This document shows, piece after piece, positions 16,492 to 24,615 of a stretch of 64,000 nucleotides of DNA. Numbering within the stretch: position 1 is the stretch's first letter; each line of letters starts with the position of its first letter. The stretch is from NCBI RefSeq assembly GCF_011039175.1, contig NZ_JAAKEN010000014.1, forward strand, positions 1 to 64,000, written 5' to 3'. Position numbers and translations under genes: made by a program. Source of the DNA: Slackia sp. ZJ119 (lineage in GTDB: Bacteria > Actinomycetota > Coriobacteriia > Coriobacteriales > Eggerthellaceae). The notes under the pieces were generated by a model. That model was not told where the DNA came from and did not search any database. It saw only the letters and a program-made list of their open reading frames with translations.

Positions 16492-18323
16492 CTCTCCTGG
16501 TCCTTCCCCGTCAGAGCGCCGATGCCGTACACGTCGCAGCGCAAGCAGCGCCTGCATTCCTGGGCCGCTTCCTCGCCGCTCACGGGCAGTTCCACGCACG
16601 CGAAGTCGCGTCTGCGCTCGCGGGCCGGACGCTCGGCCACCTGCACGCGCCCGTAAGGCGTGCGGTCGTTGAGACGCGCCGGCGGGACCTCGGCGCCGCA
16701 GTCGAGCGCGTGGCGAAAGCCCAGCGCCTCGTCGATGTTCGCAGCGGCCGTCTTGCCGGCGGCGATGGCCATGATGACCGTCTTGGGGCCCCACTGGCAA
16801 TCGCCGCCCACGAACACGTTGTCGAACCCGGGCGCACGCAGAAACTCGTCGGCGCACAGGCGCGTGCGGTCGGCCTGCATGCCGAACTCCTCGAAAGGAG
16901 CGCCCTCGATGGCCTGGCCCACGGCGATGAGGACGACGTCGGCGGGAATGCGCAGCTCAGGCTTGTCGGCGGGCACCGGCGCAGGCCGGCCGCGGCGCAC
17001 CTCCCCGATGCGCTGGGGGCGGCACGCCAAGGCGCACGCGTGGCCGTCGGCGTCCGTCTCGACGCGTTCGGGGGCCTGCAGGCACATCATCTCCACGCCC
17101 TCGGCGATGGCGGCCTCCACTTCGACGGCCAAAGCCGTCATGTCCTCCAGGCGCCGGCGATAGGCCACCGTGACCGACGCGGCCCCGGCCCGCACGCTTG
17201 TGCGGGCGCAGTCCATCGCCACGTTGCCGCCGCCGACGACGACCACGTTTTTGCCGGTGAAGTCCGGATAGTCGTCGTCGCCGATGCGGCTCAAAAGGTC
17301 GACGGCGCTCATGACGCCTGCCGCGTCGGCGCCGGGCAGGTCGAGCATCTTGCCGCCCTGTGCGCCGACGGCCACGTACACGGCGTCGCAGCGGCTGGAC
17401 AGGCGTTCCATCTCGGCGGCGTCGACCGGGCTTTCCGTCTTCACCTCAACGTTGGGCAGCGAGCAGATGGCGCGCAGGTCCTCGTCGAGCCGCTCGCGCG
17501 GAAGGCGGTAGGCGGGAATGCCGTAGCGCATCATGCCGCCAAGCCGCTTGCGCCCCTCGTGCACGGTCACGTCGTGCCCCATGAGGGCGAGGAAGTACGC
17601 GCAGGTAAGGCCGGAGGGGCCGCCGCCCACCACGGCCACGCGCTTGCCCGTGGAGGGCAGCGGGCGCGGCACCGGCACCGCGTCGGCGGCCACGCTGTCC
17701 ACGACGTGCTTCTTGATGCCGCGGATGTTCACCGGCGCGTCCACCATCGTGCGGCGGCAGTGCGCCTCGCAGGGATGTTCGCACACGAGCGCACACGCCG
17801 TGGGAAACGGGTTATCCTTGCGTATCATCTTGACGGCCTCGTCGCAGCGCCCCTCTCCCGCCAGCGCGATATAGGCCGGGATGTTCACATGGGCCGGGCA
17901 CTGCGTCGCGCACGGCACGGTCTGGCGCGTGCCCGCCGCGCACGCGCCTGCCTGCACGTGGCTGGCAAACTCGTCGGCAAAGGCGTCAAGCCCGGCCAGC
18001 AGCGTTTCGGCGGCCTGCCACCCCACGGCGCAGTCGCCCGTGTCGCGCAGCAGCTCGGCTGCGCGGCGCAGCTCGACGAGCGTGCGCTCGTCGGCGCGAA
18101 ACTGCTCCACGTCCTGCAGCAGCCGCTCCATCTTCGGCATGCCCTGCGCACATGGCGTGCACTTTCCGCAGGTCTGCGCCCGGGCGACCTGCAGCTGGCC
18201 GAGCACCAGGCTCACCGGGCACATGCCCGGCGGCATGGCCTCCACGCGGCGGGCGAGCGCCGCCGCGAACTCTCCCACGCGCCCGTCGGCTGTGGCCGCG
18301 GGCTTGACAGACAAACGACCCAT
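16485..18323 (-). CDS. NuoF-C-terminal/GltD-type fused NAD(P)H flavoprotein, hydrogenase partner
   Basis: A 612-residue fusion. Residues 1-150 match only the C-terminal 4Fe-4S part of NuoF/HydB (TCGKCTPCAQGMPKMERLL, then DCAVG); the FMN/NADH-binding part of NuoF is absent. The rest is a GltD/NfnB-type module: the HVNIPAYI and CEHPCEAHC cluster region, an FAD motif VAVVGGGPSGLTCAYFLALMG, an NAD(P) motif VVVVGGGNVAMDCARTS and the FVGGDCQWGPKTVIMAI end. A cysteine-rich tail (CRRCLRCDVYGIG) closes the protein. It most likely exchanges electrons between NAD(P)H and HydA; whether it bifurcates cannot be read from sequence. The start follows GAGAAAGAGAAACCG. Confidence 0.88.
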   Translation of the reverse strand: MGRLSVKPAATADGRVGEFAAALARRVEAMPPGMCPVSLVLGQLQVARAQTCGKCTPCAQGMPKMERLLQDVEQFRADERTLVELRRAAELLRDTGDCAVGWQAAETLLAGLDAFADEFASHVQAGACAAGTRQTVPCATQCPAHVNIPAYIALAGEGRCDEAVKMIRKDNPFPTACALVCEHPCEAHCRRTMVDAPVNIRGIKKHVVDSVAADAVPVPRPLPSTGKRVAVVGGGPSGLTCAYFLALMGHDVTVHEGRKRLGGMMRYGIPAYRLPRERLDEDLRAICSLPNVEVKTESPVDAAEMERLSSRCDAVYVAVGAQGGKMLDLPGADAAGVMSAVDLLSRIGDDDYPDFTGKNVVVVGGGNVAMDCARTSVRAGAASVTVAYRRRLEDMTALAVEVEAAIAEGVEMMCLQAPERVETDADGHACALACRPQRIGEVRRGRPAPVPADKPELRIPADVVLIAVGQAIEGAPFEEFGMQADRTRLCADEFLRAPGFDNVFVGGDCQWGPKTVIMAIAAGKTAAANIDEALGFRHALDCGAEVPPARLNDRTPYGRVQVAERPARERRRDFACVELPVSGEEAAQECRRCLRCDVYGIGALTGKDQERW

Positions 18324-18451
18324 CGGTTTCTCTTTCTCTGTTTTGCATAATCGATATAGCATACCAGCGAATCGGGCGGATTGCGTTGCGGATTTGTAAA
18401 TGAACCCTCTTGCCCCCTCAACGGCAGCCGTCGGTGCCAGTCGGCGTTTTC

Positions 18452-18745
18452 CTAGCCGTAACGATACTGCACGCCGCATCCAGCCGCAGGGTTCACCCAC
18501 TTCTCGACGATCGTGTCGCCGCAGACGATGCGGCACGTCCCGCACTCAAGGCAGCCCGAATAGTCGAACCGCTTCGCGCCGTCGGCCTCGATCTTGTAAA
18601 GCGCCGCCGGGCACACGCGCACGAGCTTCAGGAACTCCGCGTCGTCCGGGTCGTCCACAAGGACGATGTGGGCCTGGTCGTCGGGCTCGTACTTGTTGAC
18701 CGCCAGGCATTTGTCAACGTTCACGGTGATCTTCACATCGCTCAT
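18452..18745 (-). CDS. fixX: FixX-type ferredoxin-like protein
   Basis: A 97-residue ferredoxin-like subunit of the FixABCX complex. The cluster ligands are in RVCPAALY and SGCLECGTCRIVC. With FixC it links the ETF pair to ferredoxin or quinone. The start codon at 18745 overlaps the fixC stop by 4 bp (ATGA), so the two are translationally coupled. A 128-bp gap separates it from the NuoF/GltD gene downstream. Confidence 0.93.
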   Translation of the reverse strand: MSDVKITVNVDKCLAVNKYEPDDQAHIVLVDDPDDAEFLKLVRVCPAALYKIEADGAKRFDYSGCLECGTCRIVCGDTIVEKWVNPAAGCGVQYRYG

Positions 18746-20040
18746 AGCGCCTTGCACGCTCCCCTCACGTCCCTCAAGATGTTCATGTAGCCCATCTTCT
18801 TCACCTCCGGCAGCACGGAATCTTTCACGTGCTTGGCGGGGCTGCCGTCGATGACGAACATGTTGTTCATGACGTCGCGCACCATTTCCGGATATCCGCA
18901 GAACATGCGGTCGAAGTGCTCGAGGAATTCCGGCTCCGCGGAAAACGAGCGCAGGTCCTTCATGACGAAGGACTCTTCGAGCATGTCCTGATAGCAGGAA
19001 AGCCCCCTCGCGCTCACGTCCCCTGCGTCAAGCGCGCGCACGGCCGCCTTTCCCGCCATCTGACCGGCGGCGACGGCATAGTCCATGCCGCGCACCGCAT
19101 AGCCGAAGTTTATGCACATCATGGCCGACTCGCCGGCGACGAGCACGCCGTCGCCCACGAGCTTCGGCATGATGTGCAGGCCGCCTTCCGGAACCATGTG
19201 GCCGGAATGCTCGACGAGCTCGCCGCCTTCGATGAGCGCCGCGATGCCCGGGTGGCTCTTCAGCTCTTCCATCATCTGGCAGATGGGATACTCGCTTTTC
19301 GACACGGCTTCGATTCCCGCCACGATGCCAAGCGACACCGACTCGCGGTTCGTGTACATGAACCCGCCGCCGAACTTTCCCTTCGTCGCGTCCCCGGCGA
19401 TGAGCATCGCCACGCCTTCGCCGTCCGACGTCACGAGGCACCGGTCGCTGATGGTCTTCGCCGGCAGCGCGAACGTCTGCTTGATCCCGACGGCGATCGC
19501 CGACGCGGGAGGCCTCTTGTAGCCGACCGCCTGCTCGGTGAGCAGCGAGTTCACCCCGTCGCACAGAATGACGACGTTCGCAGTGATCTCGTCTTCGCCC
19601 GCCCGGATGCCGATGACGGCGCCGGCGTCGTCTTTCACCACCTCTTCGACGGGGATGCCGCAGATGTATTCCGCGCCGGCCTCTTCGGCCTGGTCGGCAA
19701 GCCACTGGTCGAACGGCCCGCGCAGCACCGAGTACGAGTCGTTGTCGGTGCGCATGGCGTCGCTGCTGAAGTCGATCGTGAACTCGGCGTCCGGGGCCAT
19801 CAGCATGATCTTCTCGCGCACGATGCGGCGCTCAAGGGGCGCGGTCGCCAACGTGTCGGCGTCGAACACCTTGCGCAGCGGGTGCATATATATGCGTCCG
19901 CCAGTCATGTTTTTCGAGCCCGCCGCATCGCCACGCTCCACGACGAGCACCGATTTGCCCGCGCGAGCCAGCTCAAGCGCCGCTATGGGACCGGCGCAGC
20001 CCGATCCGACGACGATGGCGTCGAAATCCCTTTCCTCCAT
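18742..20040 (-). CDS. fixC: FixC-type ETF-quinone oxidoreductase
   Basis: A 432-residue flavoprotein with an N-terminal FAD motif (DAIVVGSGCAGPIAALELARAG), SKNMTGGRIYMHPL and the C-terminal GVLVAGESAMMCINFGYAVRGMDYAV segment diagnostic of FixC. It accepts electrons from reduced ETF (FixAB) and passes them on with FixX. The start follows GAAAGAAGGGTTTGAC. It lies 87 bp after fixB. Confidence 0.94.
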   Translation of the reverse strand: MEERDFDAIVVGSGCAGPIAALELARAGKSVLVVERGDAAGSKNMTGGRIYMHPLRKVFDADTLATAPLERRIVREKIMLMAPDAEFTIDFSSDAMRTDNDSYSVLRGPFDQWLADQAEEAGAEYICGIPVEEVVKDDAGAVIGIRAGEDEITANVVILCDGVNSLLTEQAVGYKRPPASAIAVGIKQTFALPAKTISDRCLVTSDGEGVAMLIAGDATKGKFGGGFMYTNRESVSLGIVAGIEAVSKSEYPICQMMEELKSHPGIAALIEGGELVEHSGHMVPEGGLHIMPKLVGDGVLVAGESAMMCINFGYAVRGMDYAVAAGQMAGKAAVRALDAGDVSARGLSCYQDMLEESFVMKDLRSFSAEPEFLEHFDRMFCGYPEMVRDVMNNMFVIDGSPAKHVKDSVLPEVKKMGYMNILRDVRGACKAL

Positions 20041-20127
20041 GTCAAACCCTTCTTTCCTTCCTCGGTGCAAAACCCGGCCCGGCGAAATCGGGAAGCGGCC
20101 CGACTTCGCGGGCGCCTGGCCTTCGGC

Positions 20128-21030
20128 CTACTTGAACGCTTCGGTCAACGCCGGGACCACGTCGAAGAGGTCGCCCACGATCCCGTACTTGCAGCAGTTG
20201 AAGATTTCGGCGTCGGGGTCGTTGTTCACGGCCACGGCGGTCTTGGCGTCGCGGAAGCCCGACGTGTGGTTCGGCGAGCCGGAAATGCCCAGCGCGATGT
20301 AGAGGTCGGGTGAAGCGGTGTTGTGCGACGACCCGAGCACGCGCTCGGACGGATACCAGCGCATGTCGTCGCAGCAAGGAAGCGTGCAGGCGATCTCGGC
20401 GCCCATGGCGTCGACGAGCGCGTCGACCAGGGGCAGGTTGTCACGCGCGGCCAAGCCCATGCCAACGCCCACCACGCGCGACGCGGTGGCAAGCCCCGTG
20501 CCGGCCGCTTCCTCAAAGCCGACGACGCGGTCTTCGACGGAGGGAGCGTCCGCGCATTCGACGGCAGCCGCAGGACCTTCGGCCGGATCGGCGTCCGGCC
20601 CCGTGTAGATGCACGCCATCTTCGACGCCGACACGGCCTCGATCGCCTTCGCGTTGGCTACCAGGTTGTCGGCGACCACGTTGTCGCCGTCCAGGGCCAG
20701 CGCCTGCACGTTGCCGACGACCGCCGCGTCCAGAGCGCCCGCCGCCGCGCCCAAGATGCAGCGGGCGGCGCCCGAATCGTTCGACAGCACCAGATCGGCG
20801 CCGTCGGCCGCGACGAACTCGGCCACGCACGGCCCCAGCGCTTCGACGGGGACGTCGTCGGAGGCGGCGAACGAGACGACGCGGTCGACCCCGTACGACG
20901 CGACCTCGTTGGCCACGTCGGCCGATCCCACGGCAGCGACGGAAACGCTGTCGCTCACGCGCCGCGCCGCGTCGATGATGCCGCCCAAACGGCGGGACTC
21001 CGTTGCAATGATCCACGCTTTCTTTCCCAT
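20128..21030 (-). CDS. fixB: Electron transfer flavoprotein alpha subunit, FixB
   Basis: A 300-residue ETF alpha subunit. The C-terminal FAD domain is clear: VVGVGMGLAARDNLPLVDAL, then LGSSHNTASPDLYIALGISGSPNHTSGF and VAVNNDPDAEIFNCCKYGIVGD. The usual TRP..D/GQTG residues of this domain are partly changed (SSHNTAS in place of SRQVG/GQTG types), as in FixB-like anaerobic ETFs. It lies 36 bp after fixA and forms the heterodimer with it. Confidence 0.93.
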   Translation of the reverse strand: MGKKAWIIATESRRLGGIIDAARRVSDSVSVAAVGSADVANEVASYGVDRVVSFAASDDVPVEALGPCVAEFVAADGADLVLSNDSGAARCILGAAAGALDAAVVGNVQALALDGDNVVADNLVANAKAIEAVSASKMACIYTGPDADPAEGPAAAVECADAPSVEDRVVGFEEAAGTGLATASRVVGVGMGLAARDNLPLVDALVDAMGAEIACTLPCCDDMRWYPSERVLGSSHNTASPDLYIALGISGSPNHTSGFRDAKTAVAVNNDPDAEIFNCCKYGIVGDLFDVVPALTEAFK

Positions 21031-21066
21031 AGTTCAGTCACTCCTGTCGGTGTTCGCAGATTGCCG

Positions 21067-21795
21067 TTACAAAACGCCCTCGCCGCGCAGCGCATCCATC
21101 AGCTGCGCAACGGCGTTCGACGGATCGGAGCCGTCGAAGATGATCGCAGCGTCGCCCTCGGGCAGGCGCGTGCCGGCGCTCGTCCCGACGCCTGCCGCAA
21201 CGCCCAGGCTGGCGACGCTTTCCTTCGCCACCGGCTTTTTTCGGGCGGCGAGCGTCTGCTTCATGCCCGGCACGTTCGCCTCTTGGCTGAGCGCCTGCGC
21301 GGCGACGACCATCGGGGGCTTCGCCAGCACGATGCGGTTTCCGGCCGGAGTCTTTATCGTGAGGCGCACGTCGTCGCCCTCGGCCTGGGCGGCCGTCACG
21401 TTCGCGTACGCCTTCCAGCCAAGCGCCCCGACCAGCGCCGACACGACCCCGCGGTCCCAGTCGGAATCGCCGATCGCCACGACGTCGACGTCCCCTGCGC
21501 TCTTCACCGCCGCAGCGATCGCTCGCGCGGCGGCGGTGCCGTCGGGCCCGCCGAACGCGTCTTCCACAACGACCGTGCTCGCAGCGCCGCGGGCCGCCGC
21601 CCATTCCGGCTTTCCGTCCCCGATGGTGACGCCCACGATGTCCTCTTCGGCCGAGACGCCCCTGGCGACGTCCATGGCCGCAGGGTCGTCTTCGGTCGGC
21701 GACAGCTTCACCCCAGGCCACGACACCGCCCCGTCCGCCGAGACGCGCGCATCCTGCGGGTCCTTGCACCACTTGAACACCACTGCTGTTTTCAT
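21067..21795 (-). CDS. fixA: Electron transfer flavoprotein beta subunit, FixA
   Basis: A 242-residue ETF beta subunit. The N-terminus KTAVVFKWCKDPQDARV and the block VVAIGDSDWDRGVVSALVGALGWKAYANV match the family. The C-terminal regulatory loop is shortened. The start at 21795 (MKTAV) was preferred over an upstream frame start at 21831 because ETF beta proteins begin with this strand. A strong hairpin lies in the 144-bp gap upstream, after the FAD reductase gene. Confidence 0.92.
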   Translation of the reverse strand: MKTAVVFKWCKDPQDARVSADGAVSWPGVKLSPTEDDPAAMDVARGVSAEEDIVGVTIGDGKPEWAAARGAASTVVVEDAFGGPDGTAAARAIAAAVKSAGDVDVVAIGDSDWDRGVVSALVGALGWKAYANVTAAQAEGDDVRLTIKTPAGNRIVLAKPPMVVAAQALSQEANVPGMKQTLAARKKPVAKESVASLGVAAGVGTSAGTRLPEGDAAIIFDGSDPSNAVAQLMDALRGEGVL

Positions 21796-21830
21796 ATTCG
21801 CTCCAATCTCGCTGACGTGCGATTCGACCA

Positions 21831-21857
21831 AGCCCTCCGACAGGCTTTCGGAGGGCT
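21831..21857 (-). promoter_or_regulatory. Hairpin between the FAD reductase and fixA
   Basis: A perfect 10-bp stem (AGCCCTCCGA with TCGGAGGGCT) with a 7-base loop lies in the leader between the reductase stop and the fixA start. No U-tract follows in the transcription direction, so it is not a textbook terminator. A second, weaker stem (about 21868-21900, GGGCTCCCG/CGGGAACCC) is next to it. Both may set the relative expression of reductase and ETF genes by RNA processing or stability. Confidence 0.5.
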
Positions 21858-21939
21858 AACAAGAAGGGCTCCCGCCTCTGCCCATGCGAAACGGGAACCC
21901 CGAAAGAAAAGAGACTGCAGCGACGAGCCGCAGCCGGCT

Positions 21940-23421
21940 TTACGCCAGCGTCGAGATGATGTGACGCGCCGCCAAACGACCCGACGTGTGGGCGAAGCCG
22001 TTGGCGGTGCCCGGAACGTCCAGGTTGTACGTGTCGCCGAACAGGCCCGTCGCCTCCATGCCGACGGCGTACAGGCCAGGAATGGCCACGTAGTCCTTGT
22101 CGGTCACCTGGAAGTTGCCGTTGATGCGGATGCCGCCGCACGACACCAGAATCGACGGACGCTGCTTGGTCGCGTAGAACGGAGCCTTGCGAACGGGCTG
22201 CAGGAACTTCGTGGGCTTCATGAACTCGTCGTCCTTGCCGGCGTCGCACGCCTCGTTGTACTTCTCGACAACGGCCTTGAACGTCTCGGCGTCGACGCCC
22301 ATCGCCTCGGCGAGGCCTTCGATGGTGTCGGCCTTGAACGCCGCGCCGTCGGGAATGGCTTCCTCGATTTCAGCGCGCAGCGTGGGCATGGTCTTGTGGA
22401 TCGGAATGAAGTCGCCCAGGCCGACCGCAGAACCGGTGCCGGACTCGAGCCGGGTCACGGTGTCTTCGTCCATGACGGAGAACACGATGCCGTCGTCGCG
22501 CATGGCGATGGTGTTGCCGGTGTCGGCGAAGCTGTTGGCCACGGCCTCGTTGCAGAAGCGCTTGCCCTTCGTGTCGACCCACAGGTTGGGCTGATAGCCC
22601 GCGCCGTTGATGCCCGAGCCGAGCGTGCGGCCCTCGGTGCAGCCGATGATCATGAGTGCGCCGATGTCCTTCAGGTGGGCGCCGACCGACTCGGCCATGC
22701 GGATGCCGTCGCCGGTGTTCTGCGTCGGCACCGACTGGTAGTGGTTCTTGTGGATGTTGGGGATCCAGCTGTACTTCTCGACCATTTCCATGTTGTTGCC
22801 GAAACCGCCGGTGGCGAGCACGACGGCCTTCGCGCCGATGCGCATCTCGTTGCCGTCGGCATCCTTCGCGACGACGCCGACGATCTTGCCGTCCTCGGTG
22901 ATGAGCTCCTGGGCGGGCGTGTTCGTGAAGATGTCGACCCCGGCGTTCACGCAGGCACGCTCCAGCAGGTCCTGGCAGTGCTGGCCCAGGCCCTCGGGGC
23001 GATGGAACGTGTACAGCTCGGCAGGCTGGTCGAACGCGTAGATGGTCACGTCGGTGTACTCGATGCCGAGGCCCTTGTAGATGTCGATGGTCTCAGAAGA
23101 GTTGTACGCGAACGCCTTGGCGACCTCGACGTTGGCACGATGGTGGCTGTAGTCGATGTAGCGCTGCACGTGCTCTTCGTGCGTGGGGAAGTGAGCGCCC
23201 TCGGGAAGCTCGCCCGGATAGTCCGGGTGGGGACGGGCGGCCTGCTCGGACGACTCGGAAGCGCACGTGCCCTCGGCGTAGATCGACGAACCGCCGCAGT
23301 TCTCGAGCTTCTCGAGCACGCAGACGGAAAGGTCGCTCTCGGTCGCGATGGTGTATGCGGCAGACTTGCCCGATCCGCCGCCGCCGATGCACACGACGTC
23401 GTATTCAACATCAAAAGCCAT
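21940..23421 (-). CDS. FAD-dependent reductase, fumarate reductase/ketosteroid dehydrogenase superfamily (soluble)
   Basis: A 493-residue FAD_binding_2 protein. The dinucleotide motif is YDVVCIGGGGSGKSAAYTIA, with ENCGGSSIYAEGT, ATGGFGNNMEMV and a C-terminal IPGLYAVGMEATGLFGD. It has no Tat signal, no FMN-binding domain and no heme domain, unlike exported Eggerthellaceae fumarate-reductase-like enzymes, so it acts in the cytoplasm. The NRLGGN loop with the substrate-binding arginine of true fumarate reductases is replaced by YNLDVPGTANG, arguing for a different substrate. The neighbouring FixABCX and SDR genes suggest reduction of an enone- or enol-type compound. Tetrahydrodaidzein reductase-like enzymes are one comparison; the substrate is unproven. 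Confidence 0.8.
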   Translation of the reverse strand: MAFDVEYDVVCIGGGGSGKSAAYTIATESDLSVCVLEKLENCGGSSIYAEGTCASESSEQAARPHPDYPGELPEGAHFPTHEEHVQRYIDYSHHRANVEVAKAFAYNSSETIDIYKGLGIEYTDVTIYAFDQPAELYTFHRPEGLGQHCQDLLERACVNAGVDIFTNTPAQELITEDGKIVGVVAKDADGNEMRIGAKAVVLATGGFGNNMEMVEKYSWIPNIHKNHYQSVPTQNTGDGIRMAESVGAHLKDIGALMIIGCTEGRTLGSGINGAGYQPNLWVDTKGKRFCNEAVANSFADTGNTIAMRDDGIVFSVMDEDTVTRLESGTGSAVGLGDFIPIHKTMPTLRAEIEEAIPDGAAFKADTIEGLAEAMGVDAETFKAVVEKYNEACDAGKDDEFMKPTKFLQPVRKAPFYATKQRPSILVSCGGIRINGNFQVTDKDYVAIPGLYAVGMEATGLFGDTYNLDVPGTANGFAHTSGRLAARHIISTLA

Positions 23422-23518
23422 AGTTAACCTCATTTCTCAACGATTGCAACAACACAACGATGCGCGCCCTGTGCGCCGCGCCCGCAGACGGCATGCCCGC
23501 GCACGGGGCGCTTGAATC

Positions 23519-24277
23519 CTAGTGGGCCGTCTGACCAGCGTCGACGGCGACGATGGCAGCGCCCATGAACGACGCCTCGTCGGAAGCCAGGAAGGCCGCC
23601 ACCGTGGCGATCTCGGACGGATCGGCGATGCGGTTCTGCCAGTTGTAGCTGGACACGAGCGCCTTCATCTCGGGGTCGTCCATCCAGCCCTGGGTCATCT
23701 CGGAAGCCACGAAGCCCGGCGCGATGCCGTTGACGCGAACGCCCTTGCCCGCGTACTCGATGCCGGCAGCCCTCGTGAGGCCGACGACGGCATGTTTCGC
23801 GGCGACGTAGGGAGCCATGCCCGGATCGGCGACGAGACCGGCGACCGAGCAGATGTTGACGACGGCGCCGCCGCCCGCCTCGAGGATGGCGGGGATGCCG
23901 TACTTCATGCCTAGGAACACGCCCTTCACGTCGACGTCCATCGTGTGGTCGAAGTCCTCGACCGTCTGGTCGACCAGGTCGCGCGTCGGGGGAAGCGAGC
24001 CGGCGTTGTTGACGAGCACGTCGAGCTTGCCGTACGCCTCGACCGTCTTCGCGATGAGGTTCTTCACGTCCTCTTCGTTGGCGACGTCGCAGTTGATGGT
24101 GATCGCCTCGCCGCCAGCGGCCTTGATGGCCTCGACGGTGTCAGTGCAAGGACGCCGCCCGGCGCACACTACCTTGGCGCCGAGTTGGGCGAACTTCTTG
24201 GCCGTCGCCGCGCCGATGCCCGAACGGGCGCCGGTCACAATGACGACTTTTCCATCATAGTTGCACATGCCAGCCAT
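23519..24277 (-). CDS. Short-chain dehydrogenase/reductase (SDR)
   Basis: A 252-residue classical SDR. The cofactor motif TGARSGIG is at residues 15-22, followed by the NNAG motif (90-93). The active site has Ser144, Tyr157 and Lys161 (YVAAK). The usual catalytic Asn in the DVNLKG region is Asp117 here (DVDVKG). Arg18 and the AGRR segment after strand 2 favour NADP(H). It would interconvert a ketone and an alcohol; hydroxysteroid or dihydroflavonoid reductases are the closest functional types in this setting, by inference. The start follows AAAAGGAGCGTGAGCT. It is the first gene of the ten-gene operon-like cluster. Confidence 0.88.
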   Translation of the reverse strand: MAGMCNYDGKVVIVTGARSGIGAATAKKFAQLGAKVVCAGRRPCTDTVEAIKAAGGEAITINCDVANEEDVKNLIAKTVEAYGKLDVLVNNAGSLPPTRDLVDQTVEDFDHTMDVDVKGVFLGMKYGIPAILEAGGGAVVNICSVAGLVADPGMAPYVAAKHAVVGLTRAAGIEYAGKGVRVNGIAPGFVASEMTQGWMDDPEMKALVSSYNWQNRIADPSEIATVAAFLASDEASFMGAAIVAVDAGQTAH

Positions 24278-24615
24278 AGCTCACGCTCCTTTTCCCAAGC
24301 CTAACAGTTGATCGGCAACGCTCGTTCGGGAGGCTTGATGCCCGACGCCCGCACCATCCCACGCGCCGGCCCTTGAGACCACCTGGCAAAGGAGCGAAAT
24401 GGCTGCGAGCCCTTCACGCCAAGTCGATGATTTTTCCCCTCACCTGATTCCGATGAGGCCTTTTACCAGGCGATTTTCCGTTCTCCGTTTTGGGGCCGAC
24501 AAACAAGTCATCTCATTGCGGCCACCCCCCGCTACAATAGGAACGATCTCGAAACCCTTATAAAGCCTCTCCCGCAAGATCCTTCACAAGCACCGAGAAC
24601 TGAGGTGATTTCGCA
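24278..24615. promoter_or_regulatory. Divergent promoter region between the SDR and the LuxR regulator
   Basis: 338 bp separate the start codons of the SDR (minus strand) and the LuxR-type regulator (plus strand), so both promoters must lie here. A TACAAT box at 24533-24538 could serve the regulator. I could not identify a strong -35/-10 pair for the SDR direction. The divergent arrangement makes the regulator a candidate controller of the cluster. Confidence 0.45.

Noticed and set aside
11911-16656. A 1581-codon open frame on the plus strand opposite hydF, hydG and hydA.
   Set aside because: It is an antisense frame kept open by high GC content. It shows no family motif, is rich in Arg, His, Ala and Gly, and the opposite strand encodes three recognisable proteins.
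20323-23427. A 1034-codon plus-strand frame opposite fixB, fixA and the FAD reductase.
   Set aside because: Antisense shadow; no ribosome site or domain, and the minus strand is coding with clear motifs.
11866-24277. Naming the cluster an equol biosynthesis operon.
   Set aside because: The daidzein reductase and racemase genes are not in the window and sequence comparison could not be run. Only resemblance is claimed.
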